This document shows, piece by piece, positions 37,838-47,924 of a stretch of DNA of 48,592 bases. This DNA is from Ectothiorhodospira magna (GTDB lineage Bacteria; Pseudomonadota; Gammaproteobacteria; Ectothiorhodospirales; Ectothiorhodospiraceae), in assembly GCF_900110965.1 (NCBI RefSeq), contig NZ_FOFO01000024.1, positions 1-48,592 on the forward strand, read 5' to 3'. The position numbers and the translations under genes are program-made. The notes below the pieces were generated by a model. That model was not told where the DNA came from, made no database searches, and saw only the letters and a list, made by a program, of their open reading frames with translations. Every line of letters begins with the position of its first letter. Positions within the stretch are counted from its first letter, which is position 1.

Positions 37838-37861
37838 AGAAAACCCGTCCTTCAGGGCGGG
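37838..37861 (-). other. Hairpin with T-tract in the SAP-gene leader (IS605-end-like)
   Basis: CCCGTCC-TTCA-GGGCGGG on the plus strand; read on the minus strand it is followed by TTTTCT, like a terminator or attenuator 14 nt before the start codon of the SAP-like gene. The AAAACCCG...GGGCGGGGAGG context also resembles IS200/IS605 ends, including the sequence at 47862-47900. Confidence 0.4.
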
Positions 37862-37933
37862 GAGGGATGGCGGCTGTAGTATGACAGCCGCGGAAGTGGT
37901 GGTGGACCGTCCACTCACCGGGCCATATTGCAT

Positions 37934-37950
37934 TGCACCATAATGGTGCA
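37934..37950. promoter_or_regulatory. NtrC-type palindrome
   Basis: TGCACC-ATAAT-GGTGCA, a perfect match to the NtrC consensus TGCACC-N5-GGTGCA, 110 nt upstream of the SAP-like gene and 98 nt beyond the ppc stop. No sigma-54 -24/-12 element was found on either strand nearby. Confidence 0.45.
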
Positions 37951-38047
37951 TTAAGCCATGCCTTATCGAGTATGGCTGATTTGGCGGATTTTGCCCGCCA
38001 TCCCGCCGTCTGGACGCTACCTTTTGTCTTGTGAATTAGCCCTTTGG

Positions 38048-40888
38048 TCAGCCGGTGTTGCGCATGCCTGCAGCAATGGCGTTGATGGAACGCAGCAACG
38101 GGGAGAGCCAGGGGTCATAGGCTGTGCCGGACCCGGTCCCTTGCAGGGCGCGATGACGTCGCAGCAGGGTGATTTGAATATGGTTGAGGGGATCAAGGTA
38201 AGGGTTTCTGCGCATCAGGGACAGGGCCAGTACCGGGTGGTCATCCAGCAGGTTATCCTTGCCGGAGATGGTCAGCACCTCTTCTACCGTCCGCAGGTAC
38301 TCTTCCCGAATCAGACCAAACACCCGCGCCGCCAGAGTGCGGTCATGACAAAGCCGGGCGTATTCCCCTGCAATGTCCATATCCGCCTTGGCCAGGGACA
38401 TCTGGCTGTTGGAGAGCAGGGCGCGAAAGAATGGCCATTGTTCGTACATCCGGCGAAGCTGATCCAGGCGTCTGGGGTCTTCTCCCCGCCATTGTTTCAG
38501 GGCGGTACCCAGGCCGTACCAGGCTGGCACGGTATGTCGTGACTGGGCCCAGCCGAAGACCCAGGGAATGGCACGGATGGACCCCTTGGAGCGATCCGTC
38601 TGGCGTCGGTGAGAGGGGCGGGAGCCGATGTTGAGACGACCGATTTCCTCCACCGGGGTGGCTTCGTAGAAATAATCCAGTACCCCTTGGGTCTGATCGG
38701 TCAAGGTGCGATAGGCGGTTTCTCCGTACTGGGCCAGGGTATCCATGATCTCAAGGTGGGCCGCTTGATCCTCGTGACCCAGGCCAATCAGGCCGGCACT
38801 GGCCTTGATCAGCCCGGTGGTGCCCATACTCAGTTCATAGATGGCAGTTTCAGTGTTGCTGTACTTGTAGGACAGCACCTCCCCCTGTTCGGTGAACTTG
38901 ATCCGGCCCTGTACCGTGCCCGGTGGCTGGGACAGGATGGATTCATGGGTGGGGCCGCCGCCCCGACCAATGGTGCCACCCCGGCCATGGAACAGACGGC
39001 ATTCCACTTCATGAGCATCGGTGAGGGCGATAATCTGCTGCTGGGCCTGGTAGAGATTCCAGGCAGAGGCCAGGATACCGCCATCCTTGCAGGAATCTGA
39101 GTATCCCAGCATGATTTCCTGAAGATTGCCTGAGGCCCGCAACAGGTCGCGGTACACCTTGTTGCCCAGCAGATGTTTGAGCACCGACTCCACATGGCGC
39201 AGATCTTCGATGGTTTCAAACAGGGGCGAGACCCGCAGATGACAAAAGGGCTGGCCCGGATCGGTATGGCCACATAGCCCCGCCAGCCGTGCCAGCAACA
39301 TCACTTCCATGACATGAGAAGCGGCGTGGGTCATGGAGATCACATAGGTACCGATGCCTTCTGCCCCCACCTCGCCGCGCATGCGGGCAATGACATGAAA
39401 AACCTCCAATGTTTCCCGGGTGGTTTCGGACAGGGCGTCATCGGGAAGGTCCGGCAACTGTTCCCGTGCCAGCAGGGCCGAGAGTCGTTCCAGGCGGGAG
39501 GCTTCGTCCTGTGTGCTGTAGTCCGGCTCTGGTTCCCATTGGGCCAGAATATCTGTCACCGCCGCAGTGTGTACGGTGGACTCCTGGCGCACATCCAGGT
39601 GATGCAGGTGAAAGCCGAAGGTTTCCACCAGGCGGATCAGGTCGGTCAGTTCTCCACGGGCTGCATTGCCATCCCCGTGGCTGATCAGGGAGTCCCGGAT
39701 CAGGGTCAGATCCCGCAGCAGGGCCTGGCTGGACCCATAGGCCGCATGGGTGGGGATCACCGCCGCTTCCCCGGCGAGCCGGCGCTGCACCGTATCGAGG
39801 GTTTCCCGCAGCCGGTAACGGATGATGTAGAGCTTGCGCCGGTAAGGCTCTGATTCCATCGTGTCCGGCAGATCCTTGAACACCGCCGGAGAAAGGCTTT
39901 CGTCCTCCTCAAGGCTTTCCATAAAGGCCTCGGTAGGGCGGCACATCAGCAGGGAATGGGTCAGGACAAAACGCAGGGTATGGACCCGGCGCAGGTATTC
40001 CGACAGCACCTGCTCCATGGCCAGGCGGCAGGCCATCTCGGTGATGGCCGGCGTGACGTAGGGATTGCCGTCCCGGTCGCCGCCGATCCAGGAGCCAAAG
40101 CGCAGAAAACCGGGCACCGGAATGGCCGGATTGCCGTGTTCATCGCTGCCGTAGCTGCGCCGGATCGCCTTTTCCAGCAGGCGGTAGGTATGGGGCACGG
40201 CGGCAAACAGGCTTTCCACGTAATAGAACAGTCCGTATTTGATTTCGTCCTGCACCTGGGGTTTTTTCATGCGTACTTCATTGGTGCGCCATAGAATCTG
40301 GATCTGCATCTCAAGCTGGCGGGTCAGTTCTTCCCGTTCCTCCCGACCCAGACGCGGCATGTCCAGGCGCTCCGCCGCCAGGAAGATGCGTCGCTGGGCC
40401 TCCATCACCGTGCGGCGACGAGCTTCGGTGGGATGAGCGGTGAACACCGGCATGTATTCCAGATGACTGAGCAGGCTGGCCAGGGTTTCGGGGGGAATGC
40501 CCTGGGCCTGGAACACCCGGATGGTGTGATCAAAGGAGCCCAGCCACAGGGGGCCGCCTTCCGCCACCTGACGGCGTCGTTCCCGATGCAGGTATTCCTC
40601 TTCCGCCAGATTGACCAGACTGAAGTAAATGCTGAAGGCCCGGATGATGGTTTCCAGGGTTTTGGGGTCCAGGGCGTCGATATAGCGCATCAGACGTTCC
40701 CGTTTGTCCGGGTTGTCTTTCTTGCGCAGGGCAACAAAACCCTTGCGCAGGGTCTCCACCGCCTGCAGTACCGCGTCCCCTTCCAGGCGCCGGATGATGT
40801 TGCCCAGCAGATTGCCGAACAGTTTCACCCGGGCACGCAGTTCCCGGTCCCTGGGGACCAAAAAGCGGGAGGTATCCTTGAATGACAT
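38048..40888 (-). CDS. ppc: Phosphoenolpyruvate carboxylase
   Basis: 946 aa, somewhat above the 883 of E. coli. Adds bicarbonate to PEP to make oxaloacetate (anaplerosis). Catalytic TAHPTEARRRTVMEAQRR (His), GSWIGGDRDGNPYVT, GYSDSCKDGG (Lys), FHGRGGTIGRGGGPTHESIL and the closing AAGMRNTG are intact. Its ATG overlaps the glgA stop by one base (TAATG), so glgA-ppc is one coupled transcript. Confidence 0.98.
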   Translation of the reverse strand: MSFKDTSRFLVPRDRELRARVKLFGNLLGNIIRRLEGDAVLQAVETLRKGFVALRKKDNPDKRERLMRYIDALDPKTLETIIRAFSIYFSLVNLAEEEYLHRERRRQVAEGGPLWLGSFDHTIRVFQAQGIPPETLASLLSHLEYMPVFTAHPTEARRRTVMEAQRRIFLAAERLDMPRLGREEREELTRQLEMQIQILWRTNEVRMKKPQVQDEIKYGLFYYVESLFAAVPHTYRLLEKAIRRSYGSDEHGNPAIPVPGFLRFGSWIGGDRDGNPYVTPAITEMACRLAMEQVLSEYLRRVHTLRFVLTHSLLMCRPTEAFMESLEEDESLSPAVFKDLPDTMESEPYRRKLYIIRYRLRETLDTVQRRLAGEAAVIPTHAAYGSSQALLRDLTLIRDSLISHGDGNAARGELTDLIRLVETFGFHLHHLDVRQESTVHTAAVTDILAQWEPEPDYSTQDEASRLERLSALLAREQLPDLPDDALSETTRETLEVFHVIARMRGEVGAEGIGTYVISMTHAASHVMEVMLLARLAGLCGHTDPGQPFCHLRVSPLFETIEDLRHVESVLKHLLGNKVYRDLLRASGNLQEIMLGYSDSCKDGGILASAWNLYQAQQQIIALTDAHEVECRLFHGRGGTIGRGGGPTHESILSQPPGTVQGRIKFTEQGEVLSYKYSNTETAIYELSMGTTGLIKASAGLIGLGHEDQAAHLEIMDTLAQYGETAYRTLTDQTQGVLDYFYEATPVEEIGRLNIGSRPSHRRQTDRSKGSIRAIPWVFGWAQSRHTVPAWYGLGTALKQWRGEDPRRLDQLRRMYEQWPFFRALLSNSQMSLAKADMDIAGEYARLCHDRTLAARVFGLIREEYLRTVEEVLTISGKDNLLDDHPVLALSLMRRNPYLDPLNHIQITLLRRHRALQGTGSGTAYDPWLSPLLRSINAIAAGMRNTG

Positions 40889-42339
40889 TAGCGGCTCACC
40901 AGTTTTTTGTAGAGATCCTGATAGGTCTGGGCGCTGCGGTCCCAGCTGAATGCCTGGCGCATGCCGTGGCCCATGAGACGGGTCCAGGTGCCATGGTCCT
41001 GGTATAGGGCAAGGCCCCGTTGAATCGCCTCGCTCAGGGCCTCAGTGGTGGGGGCGTCGAAAACCAGACCAGTGGCCGTGCCAGCTTCCAGATGCTCGGC
41101 ATTGGCATCCACCACCGTGTCTGCCAGTCCACCGGTGCGGCGGACCACGGGCACGGTGCCATAGCGCAGACTGTAGAGTTGGTTCAGGCCGCAGGGTTCA
41201 AATCGGGAAGGCATCAGGAACAGGTCTGCCCCCGCCTCCACCTGGTGCGCCAGCGCCTCGTCATACCCCACATGCAGGCCCATGGCCCCCGGATAACGGC
41301 CAGCCATGGCCCGGGCATGGGACTCCAAAGCCCGGTCGCCACTGCCCAAAATGACCAGTTGCGCCTGTCCAGCCGCCAGCAGGGGTTCACAGGCAGACAG
41401 GATCAGGTCCACTCCCTTTTGTGCCACCATACGCCCCACATGGCCCAGCAGCGGGATGTGGGGATTGACCTCCAGACCCAACCGGGCCTGCAAGTCAGCC
41501 TTGCAGTCGGCCTTGCCTTCGGGTTGTTCGGCGTTGTAGCGCCGGGATAGATGCCGATCCTTGGCCGGGTCCCAGTGGCGGTAATCGGCACCATTGAGGA
41601 TGCCGCTGAGATGTTGGGCACGGGCGTTGAGCAGTCCATCCAGACCATGACCAAACTGGGCGCTGCAAATTTCCCGGGCATAGGTGGGGCTGACCGTGGT
41701 GAGATGGTCCGCATAGACCAGCCCCCCCTTGATGAACGAGAGCTGACCATGAAATTCCAGGCCGTACATGCCCCAAAATTCCGGCGGCAGGATCAGATCC
41801 TCGTGGGCATGACGGGGGAACAGGCCCTGGTAAGCCAGGTTGTGGATGGTGAACAGGGTGGCTGGCCGGTCCCGATGCTGGGTCAGCAACGCCGGAGCCA
41901 GACCCGTCTGCCAGTCGTTGCAATGCAGAACCTGGGGCTTCCAGTCCAGACCGGCCTGGTCCAGGGATAATGTCACAATGGCCCGGGCAAAAACGCCAAA
42001 GCGCAAGTGATTGTCCTGCCAGTCACGCCCGTCGGAGGCCCGGTAGGGATCTCCGGCACGATCAAAGTGCAGGGGTGAGTTCACCAGATAGAGCTTGACC
42101 CGGGTTTTGGGTAGCAGTCCTTCCAGAATCTGTACCGGTTGCTCACTGCCGGCCACGGAGAACTCGGCCACCGTCTTCAGCTTGCCCGCGGCAGCCCGGG
42201 CGGCGGGATAGGCGGGCAGGATCAGGCGGATATCGTGCCGGAGCCGTTTCAGGGCCGGGGGCAGACTGCCGCACACATCCGCCAGGCCGCCGGTTTTGAT
42301 GAGGGGGTGTGCCTCGCTGGTGGCGAAGAGAATTCGCAT
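40888..42339 (-). CDS. glgA: Glycogen synthase (ADP-glucose type)
   Basis: 483 aa GT5 glucosyltransferase elongating alpha-1,4-glucan from ADP-glucose. KTGGLADVCGSLPPALK near the N-terminus is the ADP-glucose site; HCNDWQTGLAPALL, FTIHNLAYQG, HVGRMVAQKGVDLIL and MPSRFEPCGLNQLYSLRYG are family blocks. It heads the operon with ppc and is divergent from pgi, with an inverted repeat in between. Confidence 0.97.
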   Translation of the reverse strand: MRILFATSEAHPLIKTGGLADVCGSLPPALKRLRHDIRLILPAYPAARAAAGKLKTVAEFSVAGSEQPVQILEGLLPKTRVKLYLVNSPLHFDRAGDPYRASDGRDWQDNHLRFGVFARAIVTLSLDQAGLDWKPQVLHCNDWQTGLAPALLTQHRDRPATLFTIHNLAYQGLFPRHAHEDLILPPEFWGMYGLEFHGQLSFIKGGLVYADHLTTVSPTYAREICSAQFGHGLDGLLNARAQHLSGILNGADYRHWDPAKDRHLSRRYNAEQPEGKADCKADLQARLGLEVNPHIPLLGHVGRMVAQKGVDLILSACEPLLAAGQAQLVILGSGDRALESHARAMAGRYPGAMGLHVGYDEALAHQVEAGADLFLMPSRFEPCGLNQLYSLRYGTVPVVRRTGGLADTVVDANAEHLEAGTATGLVFDAPTTEALSEAIQRGLALYQDHGTWTRLMGHGMRQAFSWDRSAQTYQDLYKKLVSR

Positions 42340-42402
42340 AGGCCGATGTCACGGTCGCGCCGTCCCGGTAGGGTGAGGTCACGACCATGAAGCGCTCCCT
42401 GT

Positions 42403-42428
42403 TTATGATGGGTTTAGGGCCATCATAA
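42403..42428. promoter_or_regulatory. Inverted repeat in the glgA-pgi divergent region
   Basis: Perfect 9-bp arms TTATGATGG / CCATCATAA with 8 nt between, 64 nt before glgA and 46 nt before pgi. Candidate operator for a regulator of both genes, or a hairpin. Confidence 0.4.
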
Positions 42429-42473
42429 TAAATAAATCATCCCGTGTTCGTGAACATAGAAATGGAGTCACCG

Positions 42474-44123
42474 ATGAGCAACCCATTGCCCCAAACCCTC
42501 GCCTGGCAAGCCCTGGAAGCCCATTATGAGGCGGTACGCCATCTTCACATGGGTGAGCTTTTTCGCCAGGACCCCCAGCGTTTTCAGCGTTTTAGCCTGC
42601 AATTTGAAGATATTTTGCTGGACTACTCCAAGAATCGCATCACGGCAGAAACCCGCCATCTGCTGATGGAACTGGCCCAGGCCGCCCAGGTGTCCCAGTG
42701 GCGGGACCGCATGTTCGCCGGTGAGCGCATCAATACCACCGAGGACCGGGCGGTACTCCATGTGGCCCTGCGCAACCGCAGTGACCGGCCCATGTGGGTG
42801 GATGGGGAAGACGTGATGCCCCAGGTGCGCCAGGTGCTGTCCCGGATGGGGGACTTTGTGGCGCGGGTGAGATCGGGACAATGGACCGGGCATACCGGCC
42901 AGCCAATCCAGCATGTGGTGAATATCGGCATCGGCGGCTCGGACCTGGGGCCGCTGATGGTCTGCGAGGCCCTGAAACCCTATGCCCATGAGCGTCTGCA
43001 GATGCATTTTGTCTCCAACGTGGACGCCACCCATCTGACCCGGACCCTGGCCCAGGTGGACCCGGAGACGGTGCTGTTCGTGATCGCTTCCAAAACTTTC
43101 ACCACCCAGGAAACCCTCACCAATGCCCATTCGGCCCGGCGCTGGTTCCTGGAACAGGGGGGCAGTGAGGCAGCCATTGCCCGTCATTTCGTGGCAGTGT
43201 CCACAAACCTGGAAGCGGTGACCGCCTTTGGCATCGACCCGGCCAATATGTTTCAGTTCTGGGATTGGGTGGGGGGACGCTATTCCCTGTGGTCCGCCAT
43301 TGGCCTGTCCATTGCTTTGTCCCTGGGTATGGAGCATTTCGAAGCCCTGCTGGATGGCGCCCACGCCATGGATGAGCATTTTCGTACCGCGCCGCTGGAG
43401 GAGAACATGCCGGTGATCCTGGCCCTGCTGGGGGTGTGGTATGTGAATTTCTTCGGCGCCCGCAGCCATGCCATCCTGCCCTATGACCAGTATCTGCACC
43501 GGTTCCCCGCCTACTTCCAGCAGGGGGACATGGAGAGTAACGGCAAGTCGGTGGACCGGCAGGGGCGGCGGGTGAGCTGGCACACCGGGCCGGCCATCTG
43601 GGGTGAGCCGGGCACCAATGGCCAGCATGCCTTCTATCAGCTCATCCACCAGGGGACCCAGCTCATCCCCTGTGATTTTCTGGCCCCCTGCCTGAGCCAT
43701 CATCCCCTGGGGGAGCATCACCCTATTCTGCTGTCCAATTTCTTTGCCCAGACCGAGGCCCTGATGCGGGGCAAGACCCTGGAGGCATGCCAGGAGGAAA
43801 TGCGGGCCGCCGGGATGTCCGAGGCCCAGGTACAGGCCCTGGCGCCCCATCGGGTGTTCGAGGGCAACCGGCCCACCAATTCCATCCTGTTCAAGCGCCT
43901 GACACCCCGTACCCTGGGGTCACTGATTGCCCTCTACGAGCATAAGATTTTCGTCCAGGGGGTGATCTGGAACGTGAATTCCTTTGATCAATGGGGGGTG
44001 GAGCTGGGCAAGCAACTGGCCCGCACCGTACTGGGGGAACTGCACGACCCGGACCCGGTGGTGGGGCATGATGCCTCCACCAACGGGCTGATCAATTACT
44101 ACAAGCGGCTGGCCCGGGAGTAA
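42474..44123 (+). CDS. pgi: Glucose-6-phosphate isomerase
   Basis: 549 aa, equal to E. coli Pgi. Interconverts glucose-6-P and fructose-6-P. Visible signatures: [14 protein letters not shown], the [10 protein letters not shown] block, [35 protein letters not shown] (catalytic Glu) and [22 protein letters not shown] 6 nt before ATG 42474 fixes the start. Confidence 0.98.
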   Translation: MSNPLPQTLAWQALEAHYEAVRHLHMGELFRQDPQRFQRFSLQFEDILLDYSKNRITAETRHLLMELAQAAQVSQWRDRMFAGERINTTEDRAVLHVALRNRSDRPMWVDGEDVMPQVRQVLSRMGDFVARVRSGQWTGHTGQPIQHVVNIGIGGSDLGPLMVCEALKPYAHERLQMHFVSNVDATHLTRTLAQVDPETVLFVIASKTFTTQETLTNAHSARRWFLEQGGSEAAIARHFVAVSTNLEAVTAFGIDPANMFQFWDWVGGRYSLWSAIGLSIALSLGMEHFEALLDGAHAMDEHFRTAPLEENMPVILALLGVWYVNFFGARSHAILPYDQYLHRFPAYFQQGDMESNGKSVDRQGRRVSWHTGPAIWGEPGTNGQHAFYQLIHQGTQLIPCDFLAPCLSHHPLGEHHPILLSNFFAQTEALMRGKTLEACQEEMRAAGMSEAQVQALAPHRVFEGNRPTNSILFKRLTPRTLGSLIALYEHKIFVQGVIWNVNSFDQWGVELGKQLARTVLGELHDPDPVVGHDASTNGLINYYKRLARE

Positions 44124-44130
44124 GCCCGGC

Positions 44131-45627
44131 TCAGGTTCCAGCCAGCAGCGGCATGGCCAGGCCGAACACGGCGGCCACCACCAGTACCAGCGCGATCAGG
44201 CTGATGCGCCATCCCGCCCGCACCATGTCCGGCACCGTGATCCGTTCACTGCTAAAGACAATGGCGTTGGGCGGGGTGGCCACCGGCAGCATGAAGGCGC
44301 AGGAAGCCGCCAGGGCCACGGGAATCGCCAGCAGCAGGGGATCGTGACCCAGGCTGATGGCCAGGGCCGCCGCCAGCGGCAGCACCGTGGCCGCCGTGGC
44401 CGTGTTGCTGGTGACGTGACTGAGCAGCATGGCACTCAGGGCCACAATGCCCACCAGGGTCCAGGTGGGCCAGTTGCTCAGTTGTGCCAACGAGGCGGCG
44501 ATGTGATCCGACAGGCCGCTGCCGCCGATGGCAGAACCCAGACTCAGGCCGCCCCCCACCAGGATCAGCACCCCCCAGGGCAGTTGGCGGGTGGATTCCC
44601 AGTCCAGCAGAAACTGGTGTCGCCTAAAATCTGCCGGAATCAGAAACAGGGCCAGGGCGCCGACAATGGCGATGCCCGGATCGGTGATGGAGATGCCAGG
44701 GAACAGGGATTCCAGCAGCGGACGCAGGATCCAGGCCAGGGCCACGGCGACGAACACCAGCAGCACCCGCAGTTCCGCCCGGGTCATGGGGCCGAGCTGT
44801 TCCCGCTGTTGGGTGAGCAGTTCGGCGATGCCTTCCAGCGGCCGCCGGGACACCGGGAAGGCCCAGCGACACAGTACCCACCAACAGGCCACCAGCAGGG
44901 TCAGGGCCAGCGGCAGACCCACCATCATCCACTGGGCAAAGCCGATCTGATGGTCGTAATGGTCGTTCATGTAGGCGGCGAGCAGGGCGTTGGGCGGGGT
45001 GCCGATGAGGGTGGCCATGCCGCCGATGTTGGCGCCAAAGGCGATTCCCAGCAGCAGGGCCAGCCCCACGTTGCGGACCTGGGCCTTGTCCATGCCCCGG
45101 TCTTCCAGCAGGATCAGCACCGAGATGCCGATGGGCAGCATCAGGGCGGCGGTGGCGGTATTGCTCACCCACATGCTCAGCCCCGCCGTGGCCCCCATGA
45201 AGCCGGCCACCAGGTGATCCAGTCGTTGTCCCGCCAGGCCCAGGATCAACAGGGCGATGCGCCGGTGCAGGTTCCAGCGCTGGATGGCCAGGGCGATCAT
45301 GAAGCCGCCCAGGAACAAAAAGATCAGGGGGTTGGCATAGGGTGCCGCCGCTTCGGCGATGGTGCTGGCCCCCAGCAGGGGCAGCACGGCGATGGGCAGC
45401 AGGGCGGTGGCCGGAATGGGAATGGCCTCGGTCACCCACCAGATGGCCATGAGGGCGGTGAGGGCGGCCACGGCCCAGGTATGGGCGGCCAGTTCCCCCG
45501 GCGGACCCGCCAGCAACATGCCGAAAAAGACCAGGGGGCCAAGCACCAGCCCCAGCCTGGGCCGCCAGAGGGAAGGCGAGGCCGGCTTGGGTGCGGTGGA
45601 TGTGCCGGCTTCCGTGGACGCAGTCAT
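44131..45627 (-). CDS. DASS/SLC13 family sodium:dicarboxylate transporter
   Basis: 498-aa inner-membrane symporter with some 11 hydrophobic segments. The two SNT motifs that bind substrate and Na+ are present: VSNTATAALMLPIGISVL and TSNTATAATVLPLAAAL. IWWVTEAIPIPATALLPI and GTPPNALLAAY are further family blocks. Substrate is likely a C4-dicarboxylate, sulfate or similar anion. ATG 45627 has GGAGA 5 nt upstream. Convergent with pgi; divergent from fbp. Confidence 0.93.
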   Translation of the reverse strand: MTASTEAGTSTAPKPASPSLWRPRLGLVLGPLVFFGMLLAGPPGELAAHTWAVAALTALMAIWWVTEAIPIPATALLPIAVLPLLGASTIAEAAAPYANPLIFLFLGGFMIALAIQRWNLHRRIALLILGLAGQRLDHLVAGFMGATAGLSMWVSNTATAALMLPIGISVLILLEDRGMDKAQVRNVGLALLLGIAFGANIGGMATLIGTPPNALLAAYMNDHYDHQIGFAQWMMVGLPLALTLLVACWWVLCRWAFPVSRRPLEGIAELLTQQREQLGPMTRAELRVLLVFVAVALAWILRPLLESLFPGISITDPGIAIVGALALFLIPADFRRHQFLLDWESTRQLPWGVLILVGGGLSLGSAIGGSGLSDHIAASLAQLSNWPTWTLVGIVALSAMLLSHVTSNTATAATVLPLAAALAISLGHDPLLLAIPVALAASCAFMLPVATPPNAIVFSSERITVPDMVRAGWRISLIALVLVVAAVFGLAMPLLAGT

Positions 45628-45646
45628 AATCTCTCCGCGAGGAATG

Positions 45647-45668
45647 GCGGTTGCGGTATTGCAACCGC
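45647..45668. promoter_or_regulatory. Inverted repeat upstream of the DASS transporter gene
   Basis: GCGGTTGC / GCAACCGC with a 6-nt spacer, about 20 nt before the transporter ATG. Operator or leader hairpin. Confidence 0.35.
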
Positions 45669-45789
45669 TGGTGGGTGTCAGGATACCGAAACTGTCGGCG
45701 AGCAAGGGGCAGCCCGCAGGCTTCGAGGGTCATGGAGCAAGGCCCATGATATGCTTTTGCCGATCATAATGATGGCTGACGGATAAATC

Positions 45790-46815
45790 ATGACAAGAGC
45801 AACCGGCACTTACAACATCACCACCCTCAATGAATTCATCATCGAGCGCCAGGCGGATTTTCCCTATGCCAAGGGGGAGCTGTCCCGGTTGCTGCACCAT
45901 GTGGGCGTGGCGGCCAAGGTGGTGAACAAGAAGATCAACAAGGCAGGACTGGTGGACATTCTGGGCCGGGCCGGCGATGTGAACGTCCAGGGCGAGGATG
46001 TCCAGAAACTGGACCTGTTCGCCAACGAGCATTTCATCGCCGCCCTGCGTTCCACCGGCGAATGCTGCGCCATCGCCTCCGAGGAAGATCAGGAAATCAC
46101 CGTCTTTGATGACGGCCTCCCGCTTGATGGCAAATATGTGTTCTGCATGGACCCGTTGGACGGCTCGTCCAACATCGACGTGAATGTCTCCGTCGGCACC
46201 ATCTTTTCCATCTATCGTCGCCGCACCGAGCGGGGCACCCCGGCGGACCTGTCGGACTTTTTGCAGCCGGGGACGGAGCAGGTGGCGGCCGGTTACGTGA
46301 TCTACGGTTCCTCCACCATGTTGGTGTACACCACCGGCAAGGGGGTGAACGGGTTCACCCTGGACCCGACCATCGGTGAATTCTGCCTGTCCCACCCGGA
46401 CATCCGCACCCCCGAGCATGGCACCATCTACAGCATCAATGAAGGCAATTATGCCCATTTCCCGGCGGGGGTGAAGCAGTTCATCAAGCATTGCCAGGTG
46501 GTGGACCCGGACACCCACCGTCCCTATACCTCCCGCTACATCGGTTCTTTGGTCTCGGACGTCCACCGCAATCTTCTCAAGGGCGGGGTGTTCCTGTATC
46601 CCTCCACCCAGAAGGCCCCCCAGGGCAAGCTGCGTCTGTTGTACGAGTGCAACCCCATCGCCATGATTGCGGAGCAGGCCGGCGGCAAGGCCAGCGACGG
46701 CGCCCGCCGTATTCTGGAGATTCCCCCGGAGGATCTGCACCAGCGGGTACCGTTCTATGTGGGGTCACGGCAAATGGTGGAGACGGTGGAGCGGTGTCTG
46801 GCCGAGGCCCGATGA
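45790..46815 (+). CDS. fbp: Fructose-1,6-bisphosphatase class I
   Basis: 341 aa; hydrolyses FBP to F6P in gluconeogenesis and, in autotrophs, the Calvin cycle. Metal and substrate sites: [63 protein letters not shown], and [16 protein letters not shown] with the catalytic Glu. ATG 45790 fits; ribosome site GACGGA is modest. Confidence 0.97.
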   Translation: MTRATGTYNITTLNEFIIERQADFPYAKGELSRLLHHVGVAAKVVNKKINKAGLVDILGRAGDVNVQGEDVQKLDLFANEHFIAALRSTGECCAIASEEDQEITVFDDGLPLDGKYVFCMDPLDGSSNIDVNVSVGTIFSIYRRRTERGTPADLSDFLQPGTEQVAAGYVIYGSSTMLVYTTGKGVNGFTLDPTIGEFCLSHPDIRTPEHGTIYSINEGNYAHFPAGVKQFIKHCQVVDPDTHRPYTSRYIGSLVSDVHRNLLKGGVFLYPSTQKAPQGKLRLLYECNPIAMIAEQAGGKASDGARRILEIPPEDLHQRVPFYVGSRQMVETVERCLAEAR

Positions 46816-46828
46816 CCGCGGCATTGTC

Positions 46829-47863
46829 TCATTGACCCTGACGGTCCAGGGCCCACCGCACATGCTCCCGCACCCAGGTGCTGGGATGTTCCAGTTGCTT
46901 CATCAGGGCTTCCCGAATGGTGGGTGAGGGCCGGGCATTGCCCAGCCCCACCGCCAGATTGCGCAGCCACCGTTCATGGCCGATGCGCCGGATCACCGAG
47001 CCTTCGGTGAGTCGCAAAAAGGTGGGTTCGTCCCAGTGGAACAGGGTCACCAGACTGACATCATCCAGCCCATGCCGGGCGCGGAAGTCCGGTTCCACCG
47101 CCACCTTGGCCCGGCGATTCCAGGGGCAGACCCGCTGGCAGTCATCGCAGCCGTAGATCCGGTTGCCCATCAATGGTCGCAGCGGCTCGGGGATGCTGCC
47201 GGGATGCTCGATGGTGAGATAGGAAATGCAGCGCCGGGCATCCAGTTCATAAGGCGCGACGATGGCCCCGGTGGGACAGGCGTCCAGGCAGGCCCGGCAG
47301 CGACCACAGTGACTGCGCTCCGGCGTATCCAGGGGCAGGGGCAGGTCGGTGTAGAGTTCACCCAGAAAGTACCAGGAACCGTGGTGCCGGCTGAGCAGGT
47401 TGGTATGCTTGCCGATCCAGCCCAGTCCGGCCTTCTCCGCCAGGGCCTTTTCCAGCACCGGGGCGCTGTCGACAAAGGCCCGGTAGCCAAAGGGGCCAGT
47501 GACCGACTCGATGCGCTCGGCCAGGGTCTGTAGACGCTTGCGCATCACCTTGTGGTAATCCCGCCCCAGGGCATAGCGGGTGATGAAGGCCGATTCGGAG
47601 TCGTGGAGCACGGACCCGGCATCCCGGGTTTGAGGTGGCCAGTAGGCCATGCGCACGGAGATGATGCGCAGGGTGCCCGGGACCAGTGCCTCGGGACGGG
47701 AGCGCCGGGTGCCATGACGGGCCATATAGTCCATTTCCCCATGGCGGCCCTGATCCAGCCAGCGCAGCAGATGCGCCTCGTGGGTGGTCAGGTCAGTGTC
47801 ACAGATACCGGCCCGATCAAAGCCCAGTTCCAGCGCCCAGGTCTTGATCCGCTGGCTCAGCAA
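46829..47863 (-). CDS. queG: Epoxyqueuosine reductase
   Basis: About 344 aa. Cobalamin and two [4Fe-4S] enzyme making queuosine in tRNA. HGEMDYMARHGTRRSRPE, VDSAPVLEKALAEKAGLGWI, ferredoxin Cys (CGRCRACLDACPTGAIV and YGCDDCQRVCPWN) and a short HEAT-like end are present. Start is unclear: family alignment begins near LSQRIKTWALELGF, where TTG 47863 is possible; GTG 47887 and ATG 47953 lie within insertion-element sequence. The native start may have been removed by that element. Catalytic part looks intact. Confidence 0.9.
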   Translation of the reverse strand: MLSQRIKTWALELGFDRAGICDTDLTTHEAHLLRWLDQGRHGEMDYMARHGTRRSRPEALVPGTLRIISVRMAYWPPQTRDAGSVLHDSESAFITRYALGRDYHKVMRKRLQTLAERIESVTGPFGYRAFVDSAPVLEKALAEKAGLGWIGKHTNLLSRHHGSWYFLGELYTDLPLPLDTPERSHCGRCRACLDACPTGAIVAPYELDARRCISYLTIEHPGSIPEPLRPLMGNRIYGCDDCQRVCPWNRRAKVAVEPDFRARHGLDDVSLVTLFHWDEPTFLRLTEGSVIRRIGHERWLRNLAVGLGNARPSPTIREALMKQLEHPSTWVREHVRWALDRQGQ

Positions 47864-47924
47864 AAACCCGCGTGAACCCTCGCCCACTCGGGCGGGGAGG
47901 TCAGCGGGGGCCGCGCAAGCGGCC

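Noticed and set aside
37825-38047. Sigma-54 promoter near the NtrC-type palindrome
   Set aside because: No GG-N10-GC with TGGC/TTGC context on either strand.
44344-45786. 480-codon open frame opposite the DASS transporter
   Set aside because: Gly/Gln/His-rich shadow of a membrane protein gene.
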